Assembly (NCBI GenBank): GCA_946482045.1
Contig: CAMLPZ010000065.1
Coordinates: 1-16,075 of the forward strand
Length of the DNA: 16,075 nucleotides
Source of the DNA: an uncultured Asticcacaulis sp.
GTDB lineage: Bacteria > Pseudomonadota > Alphaproteobacteria > Caulobacterales > Caulobacteraceae
Reading direction: 5' to 3'
A program made the position numbers and the translations under genes. Below the pieces are notes generated by a model. That model was not told the DNA's origin. It did no database searches and saw only the letters and a program-made list of their open reading frames with translations. Shown piece after piece: positions 1-7,402 of the stretch (positions are counted from its first letter, which is position 1; every line of letters begins with the position of its first letter).

Positions 1-1233
1 ACGCCGCCCATGGGCTGGAACAGCTGGAACAGCTTCGCCACCACCATTACCGAGGCGCAGTCGTTGGAAACGGCCAAGATCATGGCCGACAAGCTTTTGC
101 CGTCCGGCTACGACATTTTCACCATCGACATCCAGTGGTATGAGCCCGAAGCCGTAAGTTACACCTATAATAGCAACCCGGTGCCGTCGATGGATGGCTA
201 CGGTCGGCTGATCCCAGCGCCGAATCGTTTCCCGTCGTCCGCCGACGGCAGCGGCTTCACGGCCATCGCCAAGCAAGTCCACGCCATGGGCTTGCGTTTC
301 GGCATCCACCTGATGCGCGGGATTCCGCGTCTGGCGGTCGAAAAGAATCTGCCGGTCCTCGGCACCCAATACCGTGCGCGCGACATCGCCGACACGTCCA
401 GCACCTGCCCATGGAACCCGGACATGTACGGCGTCGACATGTCCAAGCCGGGCGCGCAGGCCTACTACAACTCCGTCTTCAAGCTCTACGCCTCGTGGGG
501 CGTCGACTTCATCAAGATGGACGACATGAGCCGCCCCTACGACTCCCATGCGGCCGAAATCGAGGCGGCGCACAAGGCAATTGTGGCCACGGGCCGGCCG
601 ATTATTTTGTCGCTGTCCCCGGGCGAAACCGCTGTCCCCCGCCACGCCCACGTGGCGAAATACGCCGAGATGTGGCGGATCAGCGACGACTTCTGGGACG
701 AATGGCGCCTGCTCGACGAACAGTTCACGCGCCTGGAAAACTGGAATGAGTATCGCCTCCCCGGCCGCTGGCCCGACGCCGACATGCTGCCGCTCGGCCG
801 GCTGGCCTTGGGAAGTCGCGACACCAAGTTCACGCCCGATGAACAGCAGACCCTGATGACCCTGTGGTCGATCGCACGCTCGCCGCTGATCATGGGCGGC
901 GACCTGCGCCACCTCGATGCCCCGACCCTGGCGCTGCTGACTAACCCCGAAGTCCTGGCCGTCAACCAGAAGAGCCACGGCAATATGCCGTGGTTTGTGA
1001 ACGATGGCATGCGTATCTGGACGGCCAAGGCCGACAATGGCGACACCTATCTCGCCCTGTTCAATACCACCGACAAGACGAAGGCAGTGGGCCTGGACCT
1101 GAAATACCTGGACCTCAAAACAGTAAAGGTTCGCGATCTGTGGGCGCGCAAGGATCTAAACGCGGCGACCGGCCGGGTCAGTGCCGACCTGCCCTCACAC
1201 GGCAGCGCGCTCTATCGCCTGTCCGCCACATAA
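1..1233 (+). CDS. Alpha-galactosidase, glycoside hydrolase family 27 (5' end outside window)
   Basis: The frame is open from the first base, which encodes TPPMGWNSWN, the conserved opening of the GH27 catalytic barrel. The real start, and probably a signal peptide, therefore lie upstream, and the ATG at 10 is an internal Met. Other family hallmarks are the IKMDD strand (nucleophile Asp codon at 520-522, matching the KxD motif), the RISDD segment (candidate acid/base Asp at 685-690), PDADMLPLG, and RSPLIMGGDLR. A C-terminal beta domain ends in a typical DLW...HGSALYRL closing strand before TAA at 1231-1233. GH27 enzymes release terminal alpha-linked galactose by a retaining double-displacement mechanism. 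Substrate and location cannot be told from this fragment. Related alpha-N-acetylgalactosaminidases or beta-L-arabinopyranosidases remain possible within the family. No neighbour in the window points to a galactoside pathway. Confidence 0.9.
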   Translation, partial: TPPMGWNSWNSFATTITEAQSLETAKIMADKLLPSGYDIFTIDIQWYEPEAVSYTYNSNPVPSMDGYGRLIPAPNRFPSSADGSGFTAIAKQVHAMGLRFGIHLMRGIPRLAVEKNLPVLGTQYRARDIADTSSTCPWNPDMYGVDMSKPGAQAYYNSVFKLYASWGVDFIKMDDMSRPYDSHAAEIEAAHKAIVATGRPIILSLSPGETAVPRHAHVAKYAEMWRISDDFWDEWRLLDEQFTRLENWNEYRLPGRWPDADMLPLGRLALGSRDTKFTPDEQQTLMTLWSIARSPLIMGGDLRHLDAPTLALLTNPEVLAVNQKSHGNMPWFVNDGMRIWTAKADNGDTYLALFNTTDKTKAVGLDLKYLDLKTVKVRDLWARKDLNAATGRVSADLPSHGSALYRLSAT

Positions 1234-1264
1234 CGCTGTATTGACAAAATCCCCCATAGGGCTT

Positions 1265-1289
1265 CTCCTGCCGGAATATCCGTCGGGAG
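1265..1289 (+). promoter_or_regulatory. Imperfect hairpin overlapping the ribosome binding site of the next gene
   Basis: The arm CTCCTGCCGGA (1265-1275) can pair with TCCGTCGGGAG (1279-1289) around a 3-nt loop, with one G-U pair and one mismatch. The right arm contains most of the GGGAGG Shine-Dalgarno sequence (1285-1290) of the membrane protein starting at 1297. No T run follows, so a terminator is less likely than an RNA fold that hides the ribosome binding site. It may also be chance pairing. Confidence 0.3.
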
Positions 1290-1296
1290 GGGGCCT

Positions 1297-2049
1297 ATGG
1301 GGGGCGACTGGAACGGTGATGTCCTGGGATCGGCGCTCAGCCAGTTCTTCCCGACATTACAAAGCAAGACCTTTTTCATTCTGGCGCTGCAACTGCTGAT
1401 CACCTGGCTGGGGGCCATGGTGACATTGTCGCGTATTCGCGCGTTTCACCGCATGGGTGTCGCATGGGTGACGGCCAAGACGAACGAAAAAGGCCAGGTC
1501 GATTTGGTGATCAAAAAAGGCGCGCTGGCCGGCGTCAGCGGCTCTTTTGGCCTGAGCAGCATCGTGCTCTTCCTGTTGCTGCTGTTCTGGGGGCAACATC
1601 AGTCCCTGTTGGTTTCCACCCTGATCTTCGCCGGCTGGTCCCTGCTCACGGGCGCCGTCATCGCCATCGCCCTGGTCAATGTCGACGAAAATCTCGGCGC
1701 CAATGTGCTTGGCCTGACCGTCATGATCGTGCTGGCGACCGCGATGTTGGCGCATCACTACCCCATGGACATGTCCTTTCTGCGCAACTATCTGCTGCTG
1801 GCCCTGCTGGCGCTGATCGTCTTTTCCGTGGGACGACTGCTGATGAATATCCCGCGCTGGCTGCAGCGTGGTGCCGCCCTGTTCGGCGTCGTCCTCTTCA
1901 CCATCTACCTGCTCTACGACTTCAACCAACTGGCCGCCAAGCAAGCCGCCGGGATCAACACCTGGCAGGCCGCGACGCATATGGCAATCGAGCTCTATCT
2001 CGACATCATCAATTTGCTGCTGGAACTGCTCGACGCGCTCAGTGACTGA
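1297..2049 (+). CDS. Bax inhibitor-1 (UPF0005)-like integral membrane protein
   Basis: This 250-residue protein is highly hydrophobic, with six clear membrane segments (around residues 25-45, 80-98, 103-127, 135-155, 165-187, 190-215) and a seventh, amphipathic C-terminal stretch. The end of the protein, ALLYD-like (LLYDFNQLA) followed by MAIELYLDIINLLLELLDAL, resembles the final two segments of the Bax inhibitor-1/YccA-YbhL family, where the pattern is YDTQ followed by LYLDFINLFLxLL. The rest is poorly conserved. Bacterial members of the family are calcium or proton leak channels or partners of the FtsH protease; which applies here is unknown. Start: ATG with GGGAGG 6 bases upstream. It lies 34 bp before xseA and could be cotranscribed with it. 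An unrelated small polytopic membrane protein is the alternative. Confidence 0.55.
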   Translation: MGGDWNGDVLGSALSQFFPTLQSKTFFILALQLLITWLGAMVTLSRIRAFHRMGVAWVTAKTNEKGQVDLVIKKGALAGVSGSFGLSSIVLFLLLLFWGQHQSLLVSTLIFAGWSLLTGAVIAIALVNVDENLGANVLGLTVMIVLATAMLAHHYPMDMSFLRNYLLLALLALIVFSVGRLLMNIPRWLQRGAALFGVVLFTIYLLYDFNQLAAKQAAGINTWQAATHMAIELYLDIINLLLELLDALSD

Positions 2050-2083
2050 TGGACAGCATTAATGCCGCGGCCTAAAAAGCTTC

Positions 2084-3712
2084 ATGGCCGACCTGCTGAC
2101 CGAATCATCCAATGCCGCCCCCTACTCCGTCTCCGAGTTGGCCGGCGCGCTGAAGCGTACGCTTGAAACCACCTACGATCACGTCCGGCTGCGCGGCGAA
2201 ATCTCTAAGGTCACACGCCATTCGTCTGGCCACGTCTATCTGACGATCAAGGACGACAAGGCGGCGATCGATGGCGTCGTCTGGAAGGGCCAGGTGTCGC
2301 GCCTGCAGGCTCAGCCCGACCACGGCCTCGAAGTCATCGTCACCGGCCGCATCACGACGTTTCCGGCTTCATCGAAATATCAGATCGTTATCGAACAAAT
2401 GGAAGTGGCGGGCGTCGGCGCCCTGCTGGCCCAACTCGAACGGCTCAAACAAAAGCTTCACGCCGAGGGCCTGTTCGCCGCCGACCGCAAGCGTCCGCTA
2501 CCCTTCGCCCCTAAGGTCATCGGCGTCGTCACCTCGCCGACCGGGGCCGTCATCCGCGATATCCTGCACCGTATCCGCGACCGCTGGCCGTGCCGCGTCA
2601 TCGTCTGGCCGGTCGTCGTCCAGGGCGACACCGCGCCGCCGCAGGTGATCCGCGCCCTGAAAGGCTTCGAGGCTAGTGAGAATGGCCTGCCGCGTCCCGA
2701 CGTTATCATCGTCGCGCGCGGCGGCGGCAGCGTCGAGGACCTGTGGCCATTCAATGACGAAGGCCTGGCGCGCGCTGTGTCGGCCTGCACCATCCCGGTC
2801 ATCTCGGCGGTCGGGCACGAGACCGACACGACACTGATCGACTATGTCTCGGACCGGCGCGCGCCGACACCGACGGGCGCCGCCGAAATGGCGACGCCGG
2901 TGCTCGGCGAACTGCGCGCCTTCGTCTCCGACCTGGAACGCCGCCGCCAGGCGATCATTTCCAGAATACTGGAAACCAGGCGTGAGCGCGTTGCCCTGTT
3001 GAGCCGCGCCCTGCCCAAGCCTCAGGAACTGATCGACACGGCGCAGCAGCGGCTCGACTTCGTGTCGCACCGCCTGAGCGGCGGCCTGACAGCCAACCTT
3101 AACGCCCACGAAGTCGCACTGCAACGCACCTCGGCGCGCTTCCGGCCGGGCCTGCTGGAACAGCCGCAGCGCCTGAAGACCGATCAGTTGGCGGTGTCGT
3201 CGCAGCGACTGGCGGCCGCTATGACGCGCAAGCTTGAGGTAACCGAAAGCCACGCCCGCCTGCCGCAACTGGCCGCGCGCCTGGGCGACGGCCTGAAACG
3301 TATCGCCACGACCAAGGGCGAACGCCTGCCCGATCTGTCGCGCCGCCTGGAGGAAACTCTGCGCCGCACCGTCACGCAGAAGGGTGAGCGCCTGCCGGAA
3401 CTCTCGCGCCGCCTGTCCGAGGCCATGATGCGATCGCTCAATCAGCGCGCCGAACGGCTGAAAAGCCTGGACCAACTGCGCACCAGCCTCGATCCTGACC
3501 GGCCGCTGGAGTTGGGCTTTGCCCGGGTTAATCGCAAGGATGGCCAGCTCGTCACCGCGCCCGACATGGTTTCCGCCGGCGAAGGACTGGAGCTGACCTT
3601 CAAGGGCAATCGCAAGCTTGACGTCACCGTTGGCGAAGGCGCACCGCCCGCGCCCAAACCGGCGGTCAGAAAGCCCGGGGTCACGCCGCCACAGCAAGGC
3701 AGCCTGTTCTGA
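2084..3712 (+). CDS. xseA: Exodeoxyribonuclease VII large subunit
   Basis: XseA is the catalytic subunit of exonuclease VII. With several XseB subunits it degrades single-stranded DNA from both ends to acid-insoluble oligonucleotides, and it acts in the cytoplasm in repair and recombination. The 542-residue protein opens with the OB-fold domain (residues about 14-110, [15 protein letters not shown] onward). The catalytic domain has SPTGAVIRD (151-159), [15 protein letters not shown] (from 211), GHETD (244-248), and the [11 protein letters not shown] segment. A long helical region follows, with three 22-residue repeats at 393-458, then a [13 protein letters not shown] beta tail. It is longer than the roughly 450-residue enterobacterial enzyme, mainly because of the helical region. 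The start is fixed by an in-frame stop at 2060-2062, but no strong Shine-Dalgarno is visible. No xseB lies in the window. The DUF2093 gene follows after 37 bp. Confidence 0.96.
   Translation: MADLLTESSNAAPYSVSELAGALKRTLETTYDHVRLRGEISKVTRHSSGHVYLTIKDDKAAIDGVVWKGQVSRLQAQPDHGLEVIVTGRITTFPASSKYQIVIEQMEVAGVGALLAQLERLKQKLHAEGLFAADRKRPLPFAPKVIGVVTSPTGAVIRDILHRIRDRWPCRVIVWPVVVQGDTAPPQVIRALKGFEASENGLPRPDVIIVARGGGSVEDLWPFNDEGLARAVSACTIPVISAVGHETDTTLIDYVSDRRAPTPTGAAEMATPVLGELRAFVSDLERRRQAIISRILETRRERVALLSRALPKPQELIDTAQQRLDFVSHRLSGGLTANLNAHEVALQRTSARFRPGLLEQPQRLKTDQLAVSSQRLAAAMTRKLEVTESHARLPQLAARLGDGLKRIATTKGERLPDLSRRLEETLRRTVTQKGERLPELSRRLSEAMMRSLNQRAERLKSLDQLRTSLDPDRPLELGFARVNRKDGQLVTAPDMVSAGEGLELTFKGNRKLDVTVGEGAPPAPKPAVRKPGVTPPQQGSLF
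3260..3457 (+). repeat. Three tandem 22-codon repeats inside xseA
   Basis: Units lie at 3260-3325, 3326-3391 and 3392-3457 (residues 393-414, 415-436, 437-458). Each starts LPxL and ends with a basic (K/R)(G/A)ER; the shared frame is LPxLxxRLxxxxxR, then a variable stretch, then xER. A looser 24-residue unit precedes them at residues 369-392. The units differ at DNA level, so the duplication is old or the copies were selected at protein level. They fall in the extended coiled-coil arm of XseA. Confidence 0.85.
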
Positions 3713-3738
3713 TCTTGATTAGCACCGCCGGGCGTCAT

Positions 3739-3757
3739 ATGTTCATGACATGAACAT
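3739..3757. promoter_or_regulatory. 19-bp perfect dyad covering the DUF2093 start codon
   Basis: ATGTTCATGACATGAACAT is a perfect inverted repeat with 9-bp arms around one central base. It contains the ATG at 3750 and touches the alternative ATG at 3756. It could be an operator, or an mRNA hairpin that hides the start. No regulator is identified in the window. Confidence 0.45.
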
Positions 3758-3968
3758 GCATTCCTCCCAGCCCCTCCTGCCCGGCCAGGCCGTCCTCCAG
3801 TATGGAGACGGCGAATACAGCGTCATGCGGCCCGGCAAGTTCGTCATCTGCGCGGTGTCTGGCCGCCAGATCCCTCTGGAGGCGCTGAAATATTGGAACC
3901 CCCGCACGCAGGAGGCCTATGCCGGCCCCGAGGAAGCCACGGCCCGATGGAAAAACCTGAAGGCCTGA
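3750..3968 (+). CDS. DUF2093 domain protein (small, conserved)
   Basis: This 72-residue cytoplasmic protein has no signal peptide or membrane segment. The core AVLQYGDGEYSVMRPGKFV (residues 15-33), then CAVSGRQIPLEALKYWNP and EAYAGPEEA, matches what I recall of the alphaproteobacterial DUF2093 family. Members are about this length, often lie near xseA, and have no known function. The single Cys, the SGRQI turn and the YW pair are the most family-like parts. ATG at 3750 gives residues MNMHSS; ATG at 3756 would remove two residues. Neither has a good Shine-Dalgarno, and both lie in a perfect dyad. The last 22 bases overlap the M23 peptidase gene, so the two are probably translated together. Confidence 0.85.
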   Translation: MNMHSSQPLLPGQAVLQYGDGEYSVMRPGKFVICAVSGRQIPLEALKYWNPRTQEAYAGPEEATARWKNLKA

Positions 3969-4807
3969 TCCGCAGGAACGTTCTGGCGAGCTTGGGCGGC
4001 CTTGGTGTGGCGGCTGCCTATCCGGCGGTAGCTACGCCGGAATTTGACCCCATGCTGCCTTTTAACCTGAAGGGACGCTTCGTCCAGGGCGGCTATTGCG
4101 TCGGACAGGGCGCGCCGTTCGCCGAGCTTTGGGTCGACGGAAGCCCACGCGGTCGCGCCACTGCCGACGGTTGGTTTTATGTGGGTTTCGACCGCGATTC
4201 GCCGTCCTCCTGCCGGATCAGCGTCAAGGATCACGGCCGGGCGACCAGCGTCATGCTGGCCATCGCGCCGACCGTCTACGATATCCAAAGGGTCGACGGA
4301 CTGCCGCAGCAGACCGTGACGCCGACCGAGCCCGATGTCCTTGAACGCATTAAACGCGACGCCGAACTCAAGAACCTGGCCTTTGCCAGCCGTGCCATCG
4401 AGGACGGCTTCCACAAGCCCTTCCAGTTTCCGCTCAGCGATTTCCGCGTGTCCGGCCGTTTCGGCAATCAACGCATCCTGAACGGCACGCCAGGCGCCCC
4501 GCACTACGGCTTTGACATGGCCGCTCCGACGGGCACGCCGATTCGCGCGCCACAGTCGGGCCTGGTCGTTCTGGCGGAACCGGACATGTTCTACGAAGGC
4601 GGCCTTGTCTTCATCGACCACGGCCAGGGCCTGATCTCCATGTACCTCCACCAGTCGGAAGTCGTTGTCCGGACAGGGCAGCGCGTCTATCCCGGCCAGG
4701 TCATAGGCAAGGTGGGCGCCACCGGCCGCGCCACCGGTCCGCATCTGTGCTGGCGACTCAAATGGGGCGACCGCCGCATGGACCCAAGCCTGATGATCAC
4801 AACCTGA
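3947..4807 (+). CDS. M23-family metallopeptidase with N-terminal export signal (LytM-like, HxC variant)
   Basis: The 286-residue protein starts with a twin-arginine-like signal (LIRRNVLASLGGLGVAAAY; Arg-Arg at residues 9-10) ending near AVATPEF, so export to the periplasm is likely. An immunoglobulin-like beta region (about 40-115) precedes the LytM fold. Seen there are H186-YGF-D190 (first zinc ligands), HGQGL at 225-229, MYLH with H235 (catalytic), and GPHLCW with H266. The third zinc ligand, usually the second His of HxH, is Cys268. M23 enzymes cut peptide cross-bridges of peptidoglycan; degenerate ones act as activators of amidases. Cys can bind zinc, so activity is open. The start at 3947 was chosen because the Tat signal follows directly. 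An upstream in-frame ATG at 3893 would add 18 residues encoded within the DUF2093 gene and move the signal inward. Confidence 0.88.
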   Translation: MEKPEGLIRRNVLASLGGLGVAAAYPAVATPEFDPMLPFNLKGRFVQGGYCVGQGAPFAELWVDGSPRGRATADGWFYVGFDRDSPSSCRISVKDHGRATSVMLAIAPTVYDIQRVDGLPQQTVTPTEPDVLERIKRDAELKNLAFASRAIEDGFHKPFQFPLSDFRVSGRFGNQRILNGTPGAPHYGFDMAAPTGTPIRAPQSGLVVLAEPDMFYEGGLVFIDHGQGLISMYLHQSEVVVRTGQRVYPGQVIGKVGATGRATGPHLCWRLKWGDRRMDPSLMITT

Positions 4808-4863
4808 GATTGTCGCTCATTCATCCGCCGCCTTCCAGAGGTACGGCGGCATGGACAGGCCAG

Positions 4864-4879
4864 AAAAGACCAGTCTTTT
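4864..4879. promoter_or_regulatory. Operator-like inverted repeat upstream of the response regulator
   Basis: AAAAGACCAGTCTTTT has perfect 7-bp arms around CA. It lies 118 bp before the response regulator start, in an AT-rich 189-bp gap (4808-4996) that otherwise holds no gene. It could be a repressor or activator site. No T run outside the arm supports a terminator for the M23 gene. Confidence 0.35.
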
Positions 4880-4912
4880 ACAGACAGGCGAATTATTTGC
4901 TTGAAAATGTTA

Positions 4913-4932
4913 CGCTGTTCTTCATAACAGCG
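4913..4932. promoter_or_regulatory. Second inverted repeat with nearby promoter-like hexamers
   Basis: CGCTGTT and AACAGCG form perfect 7-bp arms around a 6-bp spacer. TTGAAA lies just upstream (4901-4906), and TACAAT (4943-4948) downstream looks like a -10 element, with the dyad occupying the -35 area. This suggests a regulated promoter for the response regulator at 4997. The hexamers are not ideally spaced, so the promoter call is weak. Confidence 0.3.
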
Positions 4933-4996
4933 AATCGCGCCGTACAATAATATCAGTCAAAGGCGCCTTCACCGCACACACGCTTCGACCAGGATC

Positions 4997-5491
4997 ATGG
5001 CCGATTACAGCAGTTTGAAAATCCTGCTGGTTGAGGACAACCAGCACATGCGATCGATCGTTGGCGCCATCTTGAAAGGCTCCGGCATCCGGAATGTCCG
5101 CGAAGCGCGCGATGGCGCGGAGGCGCTCGATATGCTGCGCCAGTTTCCCGCCGACATCGCCCTGGTCGACTTCAACATGGATCCCATCGACGGCGTCGAA
5201 TTCACCAAGATGCTGCGCAACGCGACCGACAGCACCAACCCCTACCTGCCCATCATCATGATCACCGGGCATTCGGAACGTTCGCGCGTCATCCAGGCGC
5301 GCGACGCCGGCGTCAACGAATTCGTCGTGAAGCCGCTGACCGCGCGCGCCCTGCTTGGCCGTCTGGACAGCGTCATCATGCGGCCCCGTCCCTTCATCCG
5401 GTGTAAGAACTATTTCGGTCCGGACCGCCGCCGCATCGTCGACCAGTCCTACGCGGGCCCCTTCCGCCGCAGCACCGACGGCATAATCTAG
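4997..5491 (+). CDS. Single-domain response regulator (CheY-like receiver) with basic C-terminal tail
   Basis: The 164-residue cytoplasmic protein is a receiver domain (residues 7-125) plus a 40-residue tail. Visible receiver residues are the acidic pair E13/D14, phosphoacceptor D58 in ALVDFNMDPIDG, the Thr of MITGHS, and K112 in FVVKPL. All are in place, so phosphorylation by a histidine kinase is expected. There is no DNA-binding output domain. The tail contains YFGPDRRR and later AGPFRR, two short GPxRR-like basic motifs that recur in alphaproteobacterial stand-alone receivers. It may bind a partner, nucleic acid or nucleotide, but this is not known. The start has AGGA only two bases from the ATG. 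The next gene, tipF, is 133 bp downstream, so a link to motility or polarity is plausible but unproven. Confidence 0.88.
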   Translation: MADYSSLKILLVEDNQHMRSIVGAILKGSGIRNVREARDGAEALDMLRQFPADIALVDFNMDPIDGVEFTKMLRNATDSTNPYLPIIMITGHSERSRVIQARDAGVNEFVVKPLTARALLGRLDSVIMRPRPFIRCKNYFGPDRRRIVDQSYAGPFRRSTDGII

Positions 5492-5624
5492 ATTTCTTAG
5501 GGGTCGCATGCTTGGTCCGACCGCCTTGGGCAATAGTTAACAAGCCTCTTTGCGGGACATGCAAATCGTCTCATAGTAGCGCGATGATTCTATCTGCGCC
5601 CGACTTGCGGCCACGGAAGCCTCG

Positions 5625-6896
5625 ATGAGAAAACTCACCCCAGTCCTGCTGATGGGCACCTATCTTCTGCTGTCCGCCAGCCTGGGCGCGACCCTGTACA
5701 ACGGCGCGTCCGAGCCCGCGACCGCAGTCGCGGCCATGCTTGGCTGTCTCGGCGTCTGCGTCGCCTTTCACGTCTTCGTCGGCCAGCGACTGGTCGAAAT
5801 GCGCGTCACCCGCGACATCGAGCAGGTCCGTGAAGCGCACCGGCTGATGGTCGATGCGATCGATTCGACACAGAAAGACATGATTGAACTGGCCGACCGC
5901 GTGCAGAACCAGCGCACCTCGCGATCCGAAGAACTGACCTCCGAGGTCCGGATGCTGGAAGACCTCGTCAAGAAGCTGGGCGAGAGCATTGAGGACCGCC
6001 TGACCGAATGGCAGGCGGCGCCCGCCGTCATGGCACAGCCCCGTAGTGCACGCGAGGCCCAGAGCCTGGCTCTGATCGAGACCATCCGCGACGCCCTGAC
6101 GCAGAACCGGGTCGATCTGTATCTTCAGCCGGTGGTCAGCCTGCCCCAGCGTAAGACCATCTTCTACGAAAGCTTCTCACGCCTGCGCGACGTCTCGGGC
6201 CGCGTGCTGATGCCCGCAGAATATTTGAACGTCGCGGATGCCGAAGGTCTTGTGCCGTCCATCGACAACCTGCTGCTGTTCCGTTGTGTGCAGATCGTCC
6301 GTCGCCTGGCCAAGCAGGATCGCCGCATCGGCATCTTCTGCAATATTTCGCTGACCTCGCTGCGCGACGACACCTTCTTCCCGCAATTCCTGGAATTTCT
6401 CAACGAGAACCGGGATCTTGCCGGCGCCTTGATCTTCGAACTGGGCCAGGACGCGTTCGCGTCGCGCGGTTCGGCCGAAGCGCGCAACATGGCCAAGCTG
6501 GCTGACCTGGGCTTCCGTTTCTCGATCGACAAGGTGGCCAGCATCGACTTCGACCTGCAGGACCTGCACCGTTCCGACGTCCGCTTTGTCAAGGTGAGCG
6601 CCAGCATCCTGCTCGATCAGCTTCTGAACATCGAAGGCAAGCCGGTCCTGAAGTTCATGAAGGACATTCACGCCGGCGACTATGCGTCGCTGCTGGCGCG
6701 CTACGGCATCGAAGTCGTGGCGGAGAAGGTCGAAAACGAAAAACAGGTCGTCGACATCCTGGACCTCGAAATCGGCTACGCCCAGGGTCACCTGTTCGGC
6801 GAGCCGCGCGCCATCAAGGAGCAGGTATTGGCGGAGACCGATCCGCCTGCCGGCTTCATCAAGTCGACCCTGCCCCAGGTCCGCCGCCGGGCATGA
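5625..6896 (+). CDS. tipF: TipF-like membrane-anchored degenerate EAL protein (flagellar assembly and positioning)
   Basis: The 423-residue protein has two N-terminal membrane helices (about 7-25 and 32-53), a coiled-coil stretch (about 55-125), and an EAL domain (about 145-410). This is the layout of Caulobacter TipF, a c-di-GMP receptor that moves to the new pole and recruits flagellar basal-body proteins. The EAL residues are eroded: the signature is E182-S-F, N240 is kept, E272-L-G-Q275 replaces ExTE, DDFG is D302-K-V-A, K323 lacks the usual KxD aspartate, E367-K-V-E370 is kept, and Q387-G-H-L-F-G is kept. This points to c-di-GMP binding without phosphodiesterase activity, as known for TipF. 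The start has GGAAG upstream. The 3' end overlaps the lipoprotein gene by an ATGA. Confidence 0.87.
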   Translation: MRKLTPVLLMGTYLLLSASLGATLYNGASEPATAVAAMLGCLGVCVAFHVFVGQRLVEMRVTRDIEQVREAHRLMVDAIDSTQKDMIELADRVQNQRTSRSEELTSEVRMLEDLVKKLGESIEDRLTEWQAAPAVMAQPRSAREAQSLALIETIRDALTQNRVDLYLQPVVSLPQRKTIFYESFSRLRDVSGRVLMPAEYLNVADAEGLVPSIDNLLLFRCVQIVRRLAKQDRRIGIFCNISLTSLRDDTFFPQFLEFLNENRDLAGALIFELGQDAFASRGSAEARNMAKLADLGFRFSIDKVASIDFDLQDLHRSDVRFVKVSASILLDQLLNIEGKPVLKFMKDIHAGDYASLLARYGIEVVAEKVENEKQVVDILDLEIGYAQGHLFGEPRAIKEQVLAETDPPAGFIKSTLPQVRRRA

Positions 6897-7360
6897 AGTT
6901 AAGGCGCCTATATGTTGCCGCAGTTCTGCTGACATTTACTGGCGCTTGTTCGCAGCCGGGTTCCCTGCACTCGCAGCGTGACGAGCCTTCGATCACGCGC
7001 AAAGAAGAGGTGCTTAGCCGACTGGGCGAAGACATCTTCCTAATGTGTTCGCGCCCTGACATTTCGGGCCTATCGGCATTTAACGTCAAGACCTACCCTC
7101 TGCCTGACGAAGCAACGGTAGTACGATTTGCAGCGGAGGTATTCAACCAAGTCTATGGCAGCGAGAGTATGCAGCGGCAACAGCCTCTCCGAGTCGTTCG
7201 GTTGGATTACCCGTACGCCGATCCACCGGGCGTATCGCGCTATAACGGCAACTGGGTTATTCGAGGCACCTGGAACGAACCACCCGGAACAAAAGGCGGA
7301 ACCGCGATCATGATCGCCTCGCCGAATGGCGAAATTCTTTGTCTGACGCACGGGAAATAG
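6893..7360 (+). CDS. Small predicted lipoprotein coupled to tipF
   Basis: The 155-residue protein begins with a basic-hydrophobic signal and a lipobox TGAC (Cys19), so it should be lipidated and held on a periplasm-facing membrane. The mature part has no domain I recognise. Seen are a Cys at about residue 52 and another near the C terminus (ILCLTHGK), which could form a disulfide, and a beta-rich core with RVVRLDYPYADPPG and NWVIRGTWNEPPG. The ATG overlaps the tipF stop (ATGA), so it is probably translated by reinitiation and may serve the same flagellar or polar function; this is inference from position. Its bases look less GC-rich than tipF by eye, and it may evolve fast. Confidence 0.8.
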   Translation: MKLRRLYVAAVLLTFTGACSQPGSLHSQRDEPSITRKEEVLSRLGEDIFLMCSRPDISGLSAFNVKTYPLPDEATVVRFAAEVFNQVYGSESMQRQQPLRVVRLDYPYADPPGVSRYNGNWVIRGTWNEPPGTKGGTAIMIASPNGEILCLTHGK

Positions 7361-7402
7361 CGTCACAACCCTTTCCCTGCCACGCTCTACTCGCTAAACA
7401 GC

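Noticed and set aside
1241..1246. TTGACA as a -35 box for the BI-1-like gene
   Set aside because: No acceptable -10 element is found at 15-19 bp downstream, so I did not call a promoter.
2498..3697. 399-residue open frame on the minus strand opposite xseA
   Set aside because: xseA is unambiguous on the plus strand; the reverse frame shows no domain and is a GC-codon shadow.
5492..5624. Sigma-54-type promoter upstream of tipF
   Set aside because: The GG and GC dinucleotides around 5516-5530 do not have the required spacing, and no TGGCAC-TTGC match was found.
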